From positions 1,922,001 through 1,986,000 of the forward strand of contig QKWM01000004.1 in assembly GCA_003248315.1 (NCBI GenBank): DNA of 64,000 nt, given 5' to 3'. The stretch comes from Streptomyces sp. SW4 (lineage in GTDB: Bacteria > Actinomycetota > Actinomycetes > Streptomycetales > Streptomycetaceae). Shown here one piece after another: positions 8,608 to 18,100 of this stretch (position 1 is the first letter of the stretch; each line of letters starts with the position of its first letter). A program made the translations under genes and the position numbers. The notes under the pieces were generated by a model that was given only the letters and a program-made list of their open reading frames with translations, did not search any database and had not been told where the DNA came from.

Positions 8608-11047
8608 GACGTCCCTTCTTCGGCGCCCTCACGGTTCATTTCTCCGGCGCCCTCACGGTTCGTTTCTCCGGCGCCCTCACGGTTCGTTTCTCCGGCGCCC
8701 TCACGGTTCATGAGCGCAGCCATGAACCGTTCCATCTGCTCGATGACGTCCGGCCCGAGCGGTCCACCGGAGTCGTCGCCGAACTGCTCCGAGGCACTGC
8801 GGAACCATCCGATCGCATCGGTGACGGCGGACTCGTCCCGTGCCACCGCGGACGTGAACATCATCAACAGGTGCGCCATGACGCTGGGAGCCGCGTCCGC
8901 TCCGCTGCGGCGTTGCTGTTCGGCGTCCGCCGCGGCCTGCCGGGCATGGCGCAGCGCGTTGTCGAAGTCCTCGGCGACCAGGTACGCCTGCACCAGGTTC
9001 AACCTCGCCCAGACGGTGTCGCTGTGCTCCGGGCCGAGCGCCTCCTCGCAGTCGGCGACGTGCCGCTCCGCCTCCGGCAGCGCCTCCCGCGCCCACTCCC
9101 GCATCGCCTCGGGGTCGACCTTCTGCCTCGTCCGCTCGAGGGCTTCCCTGAGAATGTCCTCCCGCTCCTCCTCGCTCGCCCGCACGGCCGAGTACAGCGG
9201 CTTGATGAGGTCGGTGCCGATCTTGTTCCGTGAATGCCACATCAGGCGGACGTCCAGCGTCAGCGGATGCCGTTCGCCCAGGTCCCGGACGCAGTCGGCC
9301 ATGAGCAGCTCGATCTCGGGGGCGAGGCCGTCGAGGCCCGCCTGCATGCTCTTCGCCAGGAGCAGCGTCCACCGGGCCCGCAGCGTGTGGGCGTGCCCCG
9401 GTCCCAGCACCCGGCGGCGCATCTTCACGACGTGCTCGACGACCCGCTCCACGCCCTCGAAGTCACCCGCCCGCATATGAGAGGCCGCGGACTCGAACCA
9501 GGCGGTGATCGTCTCGGGGTGCCGTGGCCCGAGCACCCGTTCGCACCGGGTGATGTGCTCGCGCATCTCTGCCTCCGGCAGCGGGTCCATGGCGATCACC
9601 CGGTTGCGGGCCACCAGGGCGAGCGGATGCTCGGGGCCCAGGTGGCGCACGATCGCCGACTCGCTCCGTTCGACCAGTTGCCCGGCCCGGCCGCGCAGGC
9701 CCTGCCCTGCCGCGAACTCGCCCGCCCGGCCGAACACCCGGGCCAGGCTGACGGTGTCCGCCTGCGGATCGGTGTGGCCCGCCAGCGCCTCGACGTGCGG
9801 CAGCAGGCGTCGCCACGCCGACCAGGTGGAGGGGTCCTCGGCATCCGCGGGCACCGCCTCCACGAGGCACTCCGCGGCGAGGTCGCGCGCCGCCTCGACG
9901 GCGTCCGCCCGGCGGTGCGGGTCGTCGGGTCGGGGTACGGGAGACCGCCTGCACCAGGCGGTGCAGCGAGATCGCCGAGGTGCCGTGCAGGGTCACCATG
10001 CTGTGCGCCGCCAGCCGGCCGATGGCCCGGCGCACGGCGGGCGGAGTGCCGAGTCCGTCCAGGAGCGAGCGCGGGATGCCGTCCGGCGCGTACCAGGCGA
10101 CGGTCAGCAGAATGGTCACCGCCAGCGGGTCGTCGGCCAGCCGGTCGAGCGTGACGCGCCAGACCCGGGCCACCGTCCGCTCCGGGTCGCCGCCCTCGAT
10201 GGCGGCCGTGTACATGTCGGCCGGGTAGGCGGCCAGCAGCGTCAGGTAGTCGTCGGCCGTGGTGCCCGTCTCCAGGCAGTACGCCGCCGCCTGCTCCACC
10301 GCCAGCGGAAGGCAGCCGAGCTCGGCGCAGAGGCCGGACACGCGGTCCCCCGCCTCGGGGGCGATCCGGGTGAACAGGTCGACCGCCTCGTCGGCGGCGA
10401 GCACCTCCAGCGAGATCGTCTCCGCGACGCCGTGCCATCCCGTCGAGCGTCGGCTGGTGATCAGGAACCGGCCCCGCGGCACCGCCGCCAGGAGCGGCTT
10501 CACATCACCCGGGTCGGAGACGTTGTCGAGGACGATCAGCCAGCCCTGGTGGGAGGCCAGCCACTGCAGTGCCCAGTCCCGCAGCTGGCTCTCCTGCACG
10601 AATCCGGCCAGGCCGGGCGCCACAGCGGTGGCCAGCGCGCACAGCCCGGCGTCCACGGAAGCCCGGTTGTCGGCGTGGATCCACCACACCGGCGTGTGGG
10701 TGGCGTGCTCCGCCGCCCAGTGCGCGGCCAGCGTGGACTTGCCGACGCCGCCGAGACCGTGCAGGACGTGCGCACCCTCCGCCCCCGCTGCCAGCCGCGC
10801 CAGTTCCCGTGCACGGCCGACGAACAGGCCGGGCCGTTCCGGGAGGTTGGTCAGCCCGTGCGGCGCGTCGACGGACGCGGCCGGGGGACGGCGCCGAACG
10901 CGGGAGGCAGCAGCACCGTCACGTCCCCGAAGTGCTGGGTCCCGACGCCGTTCGGTCCGGTGACCGCCGTGCCGATGTCACGGCCGGCGGCGACCGCGCC
11001 GTCCCCGGGGCGGCCACACCGGGACGCCGGTCGAACACACCACTCAT
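8604..11047 (-). CDS. NB-ARC ATPase with C-terminal TPR-12 repeats (NLR-like; frameshifted)
   Basis: An NLR-architecture STAND ATPase. Its short N-terminus bears the GDGAVAAGRDIG motif. The nucleotide-binding core has the P-loop GLGGVGKST (about 10755), the Walker B-like GWLIVLDNV, FLITSRRSTGW and the GxLPLA box (GCLPLAVEQAA). At least five kinesin-light-chain-type TPRs follow (LGPEHPLALVARNRV, LGPRHPETITAWFES, LGPEHSDTVWARLNL). A 24-bp coding repeat forms the very C-terminus. Frame breaks occur near 11010, 10882 and 9934. Start ATG 11047 (MSGVFDRRPG) is preferred after repair of the first break; ATG 11054 is in frame without repair but gives an unnatural leader. Such proteins are predicted sensors in conflict or programmed death systems. 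Confidence 0.82.
8622..8710. repeat. 24-bp coding tandem repeat at the NLR C-terminus
   Basis: Four copies (the last partial) of GGCGCCCTCACGGTTC followed by RTTTCTCC, at 24-bp steps. It encodes ETNREGAG octapeptide repeats at the end of the NB-ARC/TPR protein. Being a multiple of three, copy-number change would keep the frame. Confidence 0.85.
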
Positions 11048-11121
11048 GCGTCACATCATGACGCCGGGGTACGACATGTGTCAGTCGCGCAGCGGGAGTT
11101 GCCCCACCCGTCGGGGCCGGC

Positions 11122-11781
11122 TCACTTCACCGGGCGGAGGCCGAGGGGGCCCGCGATCTCCTCCGCCATCACTCGGCCGGCCTCCGCTTCCAGGGCCTCG
11201 TCGCCGAGGTCCTGGTCGGTGTCGAGGCCGTCGAGTTCGGCCAGGGGCTGGTTGAGGCGGACGTGGGCGACGACGGACTGGAGGGCGCGCAGCGTCGCGG
11301 AGGCCGTCGAGCCCCAGTTGGAGAAGTAGGAGAACTGCCACCACCACAGGGCCTCCGTGGTGCGGCCCGCCTTGTAGTGGGCCATGCCGTGGCGGAGGTC
11401 GGTGATGACGTCGGTCAGGTCGTCGGAGATCCGGGCCGGGACGGGCGCCTTGCGGGGCTCGTAGGGGTCGAAGACCTCGGAGTAGACGTCGATGGGGTCG
11501 AGCAGGCGCGCCAGGTTCTCGCGCAGTTCGTCCACGTCCTGCTCGGGGCCGGGGTCGGGCTCGTAGCGCTCGTCCGGGACGATGTCCTCGTGGGCGCCGA
11601 GACGCCCGCCGGCCAGCATGAGCTGGGAGACCTCCAGGAGGAGGAAGGGGACCGCCGAGTCCGGCTCGTCACCCTTCGCGACCTCCGTGACGGCCACCAG
11701 GAAGCTCTCGATCTGGTCGGCGATCTGGACGGCGAAGTCGTCCGGGTTCTGGTGGGTCGCGTGCAGCGTGGCGTCAGACAT
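11122..11781 (-). CDS. DUF5063 family protein
   Basis: 219 residues, intact and acidic, with no membrane segment or known catalytic motif. Conserved features include DEPDSAVPFLLLEVSQLMLAGGRL and a Trp/Phe-rich stretch (ALWWWQFSYFSNWGSTASATLRALQ) followed by an acidic C-terminus. It matches the DUF5063 proteins found next to recR in actinobacteria. It overlaps the recR stop codon by eight bases, which implies co-translation in a ybaB-recR-DUF5063 operon and suggests, without proof, a link to DNA repair. Confidence 0.85.
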   Translation of the reverse strand: MSDATLHATHQNPDDFAVQIADQIESFLVAVTEVAKGDEPDSAVPFLLLEVSQLMLAGGRLGAHEDIVPDERYEPDPGPEQDVDELRENLARLLDPIDVYSEVFDPYEPRKAPVPARISDDLTDVITDLRHGMAHYKAGRTTEALWWWQFSYFSNWGSTASATLRALQSVVAHVRLNQPLAELDGLDTDQDLGDEALEAEAGRVMAEEIAGPLGLRPVK

Positions 11782-12372
11782 CTAGGAGTCGTCTCCCCTC
11801 GAAGGCGCGGCCGAGGGTCACCTCGTCCGCGTATTCCAGGTCGCCACCCACCGGGAGGCCGCTGGCCAGGCGGGTGACCTTCAGGCCCATGGGCTTGATC
11901 ATGCGGGCGAGGTACGTGGCCGTGGCCTCGCCTTCCAGATTCGGGTCCGTCGCCAGGATCAGCTCCGTGACCGTCCCGTCGGCCAACCGCGCGAGAAGTT
12001 CTCGTATACGCAGGTCGTCGGGGCCGACTCCGTCGATGGGCTGATCGCGCCGCCGAGCACGTGGTACCGGCCGCGGAACTCACGCGTGCGCTCGATGGCC
12101 ACGACGTCCTTCGGCTCCTCCACGACGCAGATCACGCCCGGGTCGCGGCGGGTGTCGCGGCAGATGCCGCACTGCTCCTCCTGCGCCACGTTGCCGCAGA
12201 CCGCGCAGAAGCGGACCTTCGCCTTCACTTCCATGAGGGCGTGGGCGAGACGCCGTACGTCGGCCGGTTCCGCCTGGAGGATGTGGAAGGCGATCCGCTG
12301 CGCGCTCTTGGGACCGACGCCGGGCAGCCGCCCCAGCTCGTCGATGAGGTCCTGGACCACGCCTTCGTACAA
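11774..12372 (-). CDS. recR: Recombination mediator RecR (one frameshift)
   Basis: About 199 residues. RecR with RecO and RecF loads RecA on SSB-coated single-stranded DNA. Visible parts are the N-terminal helix-hairpin-helix (LPGVGPKSAQRIAFHIL), a four-cysteine zinc finger (CAVCGNVAQEEQCGIC) and the Toprim domain (ICVVEEPKDVVAIE to EGEATATYLARMIKPMGLKVTRLA). A missing base at about 12040 separates GGAISP from IDGVGPDDLRIRELL; adding one C/G restores a full-length protein. It lies 58 bp downstream of ybaB, the usual arrangement. Confidence 0.96.
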
Positions 12373-12430
12373 CGGACTGCCGTCCTTCCTGGGGTTCCTT
12401 CACTACGTACGGTAGATGCCGGGGGCTGTC

Positions 12431-12775
12431 TTAGAAAGGCAGGCCGGGGATGCCGCTGCCGCCGCCCAGGCCCTGGGCGAGCGGGCCCAGCTTCTGCTGC
12501 TGGAGGGCCTGCGCGTTCTCGTTGGCCGCCTGCACCGCGGCGACGATCAGGTCGGCCAGGGTCTCGGTGTCCTCCGGGTCCACGGCCTTGGGGTCGATCT
12601 GCAGGCCGCGCAGTTCGCCGGAGCCGGTGACGGTGGCCTTCACCAGGCCGCCGCCCGCCTGGCCGTCGACCTCCGTCCGCGCCAGTTCCTCCTGCGCCCT
12701 CGCCAGGTCCTGCTGCATCTTCTGGGCCTGCTGGAGCAGCTGCTGCATGTTGGGCTGGCCACCACCGGGGATCAC
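12431..12775 (-). CDS. YbaB/EbfC family nucleoid-associated protein
   Basis: 114 residues, intact. It begins MIPGGGQPNMQQLLQQAQKM, a coiled-coil helix rich in Gln/Leu. The core follows (VKATVTGSGELRGLQIDPKAVDPEDTETLADLIVAAVQAAN) with a Gly-rich tail. YbaB proteins are dimeric DNA-binding proteins, and the gene is classically paired with recR, as here. The 295-bp region between its start and the divergent gene at 13071 should carry both promoters. A CACTC-TTTC-GAGTG mini-hairpin and a TATACC hexamer are visible there, but neither is assigned. Confidence 0.93.
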   Translation of the reverse strand: MIPGGGQPNMQQLLQQAQKMQQDLARAQEELARTEVDGQAGGGLVKATVTGSGELRGLQIDPKAVDPEDTETLADLIVAAVQAANENAQALQQQKLGPLAQGLGGGSGIPGLPF

Positions 12776-13070
12776 GTTCGGCTCCTATCGCCGTCGCTGC
12801 TTCGTCGTGCTTCGCTGCGGTTTTTTCCGTTCGGCACGAGCCTACGTGGTCCGGGCGGCCCTCGCCCCAGCACTCTTTCGAGTGAGGCGGGAGCGCGCCC
12901 TATACCTGATCAACGCCCCCTTCCGGGCGGAAAAGCGGCGAAACTCGGGCCTTCGCCACCCATTGGGCGGTAGGAAGGGTCCGGCGCGTCAGCCTCAGGT
13001 GTGACAGGCGCGCCACGGAGTCGTCACGCACCGTGATCACCGTGATCCGTTGATCAGTTGGGAGTGCCGG

Positions 13071-13820
13071 GTGGGTCAGCCGGAGATGCAGCCCGAGGGA
13101 CCGCCGCAGGACGGGCGGGGCGGCGAGGGGGCGGCCTGGGCCCGGCCGGGCGACCTGACCGGGCGGTCGTTCCCGCTCGGCGACTGGGGGCTGCCCGCGG
13201 AACGGCTCGACGAGCTGTACCGGTGGGTGGAGCGCGGGGCGCTGGACACCGCGGCCTGGTATCTCGCCGACCGGGTGTGGAAGCGGCGGGGGCCCGACTG
13301 CTGCGGGGCGGGGCCGCGGTGGGGGCGGTCGCGGGGGCGGCGCTGCCGCTGCTGGACATGACCGGGGTGGTCGGCGGGGTCGCCGCCTGGGGGTATCTGG
13401 CGCTGCTGCTCGGGTGGCGTGCGTGGCCGGGGACCGGTACTTCGGGGTGACGTCCGGGTGGATAAGGGACGTGGCCACGGCGCAGGCGGTGCAGCGGCGG
13501 TTGCAGGCGCTGCAGTTCGACTGGGCGTCGGAGAGCGTGCGGGAGGTGCTCGGGCCGGCGGAGGGGACCGCCGGGAGGCGGCGGAGCGGTGTCTGCTGGT
13601 GCTGCGGCGGTTCTCGGAGGACGTGACGGAGCTGGTGCGGGCGGAGACGGCGGACTGGATGGTGGAGTTCCGGACGGGGTCGGCGCCGATGGGATCCAGT
13701 CGGCCGGTGGTGGTGGGGGCGTGGGGCGGAGGGTTCGGTGGTGCAGGGGCGGTTCGGGGTGCCGCCGGTGGGGGTGCGCGGCCGAACATGCCGAGGCAGC
13801 GGCCGCCGGAGCCGCGGTGA
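13071..13820 (+). CDS. SLATT-domain membrane protein (frameshifted)
   Basis: GTG at 13071 has a GGGAG ribosome binding site seven bases upstream. After repair of breaks near 13290, 13415 and 13575 the protein reads FPLGDWGLPAERLDELYRWVERGALDTAAWYLADRVWKR, then two adjacent hydrophobic helices (GAAVGAVAGAALPLL and GGVAAWGYLALLLG), then a helical cytoplasmic part (FGVTSGWIRDVATAQAVQRRLQALQFDW and ERCLLVLRRFSEDVTELVRAETADWMVEF). The order helix, two membrane helices, long helix fits the SLATT family, predicted pore-type effectors associated with nucleotide-sensing conflict systems. Family membership is from memory of very similar Streptomyces proteins. No SLOG partner is adjacent. Confidence 0.7.
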
Positions 13821-13854
13821 GGTGACCGGGGGCGCGTCGGAGGCGGGGGGTTGT

Positions 13855-14160
13855 GCGGGCCGGCGTTTGCGGGTGCCTACGGCGGTTTCGAGGGTGACCG
13901 GCGTTCACGCTGGGCCGCGGGGGCGTTGCGCAGCCCGGCGCTTGCGGGGTGCCGCCCGCGCCCACGGCATGCCTACGGCGGTTTTCCACGGTGACCGGCG
14001 TGCAGGCTGAGGCCGGGGGGCGTTGCGCAGCCCGGCGAGAGCGGGGTGCCGCCCGCGCCCACGGCATGCCTACGGCGGTTTTCCACGGTGACCGGCGCTC
14101 ACGCTGAGGCCGGGGGCGTTGCGCAGCCCGGCGAGAGCGGGGTGCCGCCCGCGCCCACCC
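13855..14160. repeat. Approximately 112-bp tandem repeat, about three copies
   Basis: Three consecutive, partly degenerate copies of a roughly 112-bp unit. Each contains GCATGCCTACGGCGGTTTTC and GTTGCGCAGCCCGGCG. The copies begin near 13855, 13950 and 14060, and the second and third are almost identical. No gene is supported in this part of the 695-bp gap. Confidence 0.85.
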
Positions 14161-14178
14161 GTGCCGCCCCAGCGGCAC
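14161..14178. terminator. Perfect 7-bp hairpin at the repeat junction
   Basis: GTGCCGC, loop CCCA, GCGGCAC. It separates the 112-bp repeats from the 24-bp repeats. It could serve as a terminator for the gene at 13071-13820, but it lies 340 bp downstream and has no T tract. Confidence 0.4.
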
Positions 14179-14189
14179 GACTGCCCGCG

Positions 14190-14395
14190 GCTGGGCGGGA
14201 TGGCTGGCCGCGGCTGGGCGGCACGAGTGCCCGGGGCTGGGCGGGGATGGCTGGCCGGGGCTGGGCGGGCATGGCTGGCTGCGGCTGGGCGGCATTGACT
14301 GCCCGGGGCTGGGCGGGATGGTTGGCCGCGGCTGGGCGGGATGGCTGCCCGGGGCTGGGCGGGATGGCTGGCCGGGGCTGGGCGGGATGGTCTCT
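14190..14395. repeat. 24-25-bp tandem repeat, nine copies
   Basis: Nine copies of a unit centred on GGCTGGGCGG followed by GATGGCTGGCCG variants (GCACGAGTGCCCG, CATTGACTGCCCG and others). Copies differ by 1-4 bases. It fills the space up to about 120 bp before the start at 14516. Confidence 0.88.
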
Positions 14396-14515
14396 CGGGC
14401 TAACTCCGGTGGGACGGCCGGGAGTTGGGTGGAGGGGAGGGCTTGGGGTGGATACCGTCTGTGTCTCAGGATCTCGCGGTACCCCTCGGCACCCCCACAG
14501 AACAGGCAGCGCTCG

Positions 14516-15160
14516 ATGACAGGCATCACCAGCATCCGGCTCGGCGACGGCTCGCTGCTGCGCGTGGAGACCTCGGCCCCCGCCCCCGCGCCGGTCCCCG
14601 GGCAGGCGTCGTCCGAGGACCCCTACGAGCCCGTCCGTCGGCCCTTCTCGGACGACGACGGCGAGGAGCCGTACGAGAACATCCGGCGGCCCTTTCCGGA
14701 CGAGGGCGAGGAGGAGGAGCCGTACGAGCCCATCCGGCGTCGCCGGCCGGCCGGTGACGAGGTCGCCGGGGCGGCCGACACCCTGCGCAGTGCCGTCGAC
14801 CGTGTCCGGCCCGCCGTCTCGGACATCGTCGACTCCCTGCGCTCCATGCCCAGGCGGCCGGACCGGATCACGCTGGAGTTCGGTGTCAAGGTGACCGCCG
14901 AGGCCGGGGTCGTCGTCGCCCGGACCGCCGCCGAGGCCCACTTCACGGTCGGCGTGGAGTGGGAGGCCGCCCCCGCGCAGCCCCCGCACCCGGTACCACC
15001 GCCCCGGACGAAGCCTCCGCGGCCAGCAGCGGCGGCGCCCCGGGCCACGCCCCGCGGCCGTCGGCACGGACGGCGCCCCCACGGGCCACACCCTCACGGC
15101 CGCCGGCACGGACGGCGCATCGGGGGCACCCCCGGTGGGGACGGGGGCGGCGGTGGGTGA
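14516..15160 (+). CDS. Trypco1 (CU044_2847-type) trypsin-co-occurring protein
   Basis: About 214 residues. It starts MTGITSIRLGDGSLLRVET, the beta-strand opening of Trypco1 domains. An acidic insert with three copies of EEPYE(P/N)IRRPF follows, then a helix (ADTLRSAVDRVRPAVSDIVDSLRS) and the hallmark strand EFGVKVTAEAGVVVARTAAEAHFTVGVEWE. The Arg/His/Pro tail after residue 160 may be a frame artefact, since the family usually ends soon after VEWE. It overlaps the start of the trypsin-STAND gene. Trypco1 is named for co-occurrence with trypsin-fold proteases in predicted NTP-dependent conflict systems; its biochemical role is unknown. Confidence 0.75.
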   Translation: MTGITSIRLGDGSLLRVETSAPAPAPVPGQASSEDPYEPVRRPFSDDDGEEPYENIRRPFPDEGEEEEPYEPIRRRRPAGDEVAGAADTLRSAVDRVRPAVSDIVDSLRSMPRRPDRITLEFGVKVTAEAGVVVARTAAEAHFTVGVEWEAAPAQPPHPVPPPRTKPPRPAAAAPRATPRGRRHGRRPHGPHPHGRRHGRRIGGTPGGDGGGGG

Positions 15161-18100
15161 GCCGGTGGCGGGGCGGGTTCGGTACGAGCGGGGGGCCGCC
15201 CGGGTGTTCGGGCCCGACGGGAAGCCGGTCGGCGCCGGGTTCCTCGTCGACGAGGACCTGCTGTGCACGTGCGCCCACGTCGTGGCCACGGCGGACGGCC
15301 GGCGCCCCGCCGGCCCGGTCGAGGTCGACTTCCCGCTGCTCGCCGGTGCCCTGCCGGGCCCCCGGGTGTCCGCGACCGTGACGTCCTGGCGGCCCGACGA
15401 CGACGTCGCCGTCCTGCGCCTGAAGAAGGGCCCGCGCCCGAGGGCACCGCGCCGCTGCCCCTCGCGGACGGCGACGGCGAGGAGTGGAACCGGGACATCC
15501 GCGCGTTCGGCTTTCCGAGCGGGGCTCCCCGCGGCGTCAACGCCACCGGCAGGCTGCGCGGCCGGCAGCGGGCCGACCGCCTCCAGGTGGACCTGCGGGC
15601 GGAGGGCGTGCCCATCGGCCGGGGGTTCAGCGGCGCCGCCGTCTGGGACCCGAGGACGGTGTCGTCGTCGGCATGCTCGTCACCCGCGGCACGGGCGCCG
15701 TCGCCGGCACCGCCTACCTGGTCACCGCCGACCGGCTGATCGACTCCGATCTGCTGCGCTGCCCGTTCCGCGGTCTGAGGCGGTTCGAGACGAAGCACGC
15801 CCGGTACTTCCACGGCCGTACCGCCGAGGTGGCCCGGCTCGTCGCGGCGCTGGGGTCCCGGCCCGTCACCGTCCTGGTCGGCCCCTCGGGCAGCGGGAAG
15901 TCCTCCCTGCTGAGGGCGGGTCTGCTCCCCGCCGTGCAGGCGCGGGGCATCCCCTGGGCGCTGCGGGTGCCCGAGCCGCCCGGCCCGGCCGGGGCCGCGG
16001 ACGAGGACGTCGACGCCTGGGTCGCGGAGGCGGTCACGGCCGTCTGGCAGGACGCCGTGCCCGACGAGGGCGCCCGGCGCTCCCGCTTCGAGGACGTCCG
16101 CCGGGCCTGCGCGGGGTCGGACGCCGACCGGCTCCAGCTGCGCGGGCGGCTCGTGGAGCAGTTCGGCCGGGCCGGCGCCGTCCTGCTGGTCGACCAGTTC
16201 GAGGAGTACGCCACCGCCTCGCCGGACGGGGCGCTGCGCGCCTTCCGACGTCTGTCCGCGCTGGCGCAGGCCCCCGACCCGGCGCAGGGCGGCGGACTGC
16301 GCGTCGTGCTCACCGCGCGGTCCGCCACGACGGAGGCCCTCACCGCCGCCGACACCTCGGCCCGGCTGGAGGACGCCGTCATGTTCCTCCCGCCGATGAC
16401 CGAGGCGGGGCTCGTCCAGGCCGTCGAGGGCCCGGTGCGCGCCGCCCCGGCCTGCGCCTGGAGCGGGGCCTGGCCCAGCGGCTGGCGACGGACGCGCTGG
16501 GCGAACCGGGCTGCCTGCCGCTGCTCCAGTTCGCCCTGACCCGGCTGTGGGAGCTGCGCGAGGACCACACCATGACGCTCGCCGCCTACGAGCGTTCCGG
16601 CGGGGTCCTCACGGCGCTGGCCGACTACGCGGGCGGGGCGCTCACGGACTGCCTCACCGCGACCGGCGCCACCCCGGAGGCGGCGCGGCGGCTGTTCCAG
16701 CAGCTGGCCCGGCCCGACGGGCAGGGCGGCTTCACCCGCCGCGCCCTGCCGATCGCGCGGCTGGAGCCGGAACAGGCCGCGCTGGCCCGGGCCCTGGCCG
16801 CCCGCAGGCTGCTCGTCTGGGACGTCCGGGACACCCCGAGTCCCCCGGTGCGCCCGGCACCGTCCAGGTGGTGCACGAGGCGCTGCTGCGGGAGTGGGGC
16901 CAGGTGCGGGCCTGGCTCCAGGAGGGCCTGAAGTTCCGCGAGTGGCAGGAGCGCACGGCCCGGGACGCGGCCGAGTGGGAGGCCGCCGGCCGCACCGAGG
17001 GGCTGCTGCCGCACGGAGCGCGCCTGTCCGAGGGGCTGCGGTGGCTCGCGGAGCGGCCCGCGGACCTCACCCCGGCCGAACGCGCCTACCTGGAGGCGGG
17101 CCGGCGGCGGCAGCGGCGCGGACTGCGGCGGCTGTGGACCGTCACCTGCCTGGTGACCGTGCTGGCGGTGCTGGCGTCGACCCTCGCGGTGACCACCTAC
17201 CGGGCCCGGCAGCGGGATCTGGCGCAACTGCGCACGGCCGCCACGACGGAGCTGGAGAAACTCGCCAACGACGTCGCGGACAGCTCCCCGGACAGCGCCT
17301 TCCGGTACGCGGCCGGGGCCTGGGCGGTACGCCACACCCCGCAGGCCCGGCGGGCACTGTTCGCGCAGTACGTCCGCGGCCAGGACGTGGTCTCCTCGCA
17401 CAGCGGGCTGTGGCCGGGGCGGCGCAGTGGACGTCGATGTCACCGGGCGGCGAGGCCCTGGTGGTGCTCTCCCGCCCGGAGCGCACCGCGGATCTGACGG
17501 TGACGGCGGTGACCGGAGCCGCCCGGGGCCGGCCCCGGGCGGTCCGGCTGAAGGGCGTCCCCACGGGGCTGCGCGTCCAGGGCTTCCGCGACGCGGTCAG
17601 CGACGACGGACGGCGGTACGCCCTGGTCACCACGGACGGCACGGTCCTGCTGTGGGACCTCACCGCCCCGGCCGCCCCGCCCCGGCGGCTCTCCGGCCCG
17701 ATGGCCGACCGGGGGACGTGTACGAGCATCACCTGGACTTCTCGGAGGACGGTTCGCGGCTGCTGTGCTTCGCGCAGTTCGAGAAACCCCGCCCGGAGGA
17801 CGACGGCCGTACGGCGCTGCTCCAGCTGTGGGACACGCGCGGCGGCACCGGGCTGCCCGTCTCCCAGCGGTCCGTGGCCCAGGAGAACCCCAAGCTCGCG
17901 TGGCTGGTGGGCGACGGTGACCGGATCGCGGTCGCCAGCAGCCGCAGAAAGGGCAGGGACTCCTACCTCGACCTCCACGCCACCGCCTCCGGCGAGCGGG
18001 TGCGCCGCGTCTACGGCCCGGAGCCGGCCCTGAACCAGACGCCGGCCGACCGGGGCCGGGGCGTCTGGCTGGTCGGGCAGGGCGGCGTCCGCTGGTACGC

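Noticed and set aside
13421..14535. Long minus-strand frames across the repeat island
   Set aside because: Their apparent protein is only translated tandem repeats and shadows of the SLATT gene; there is no start site or family signal.
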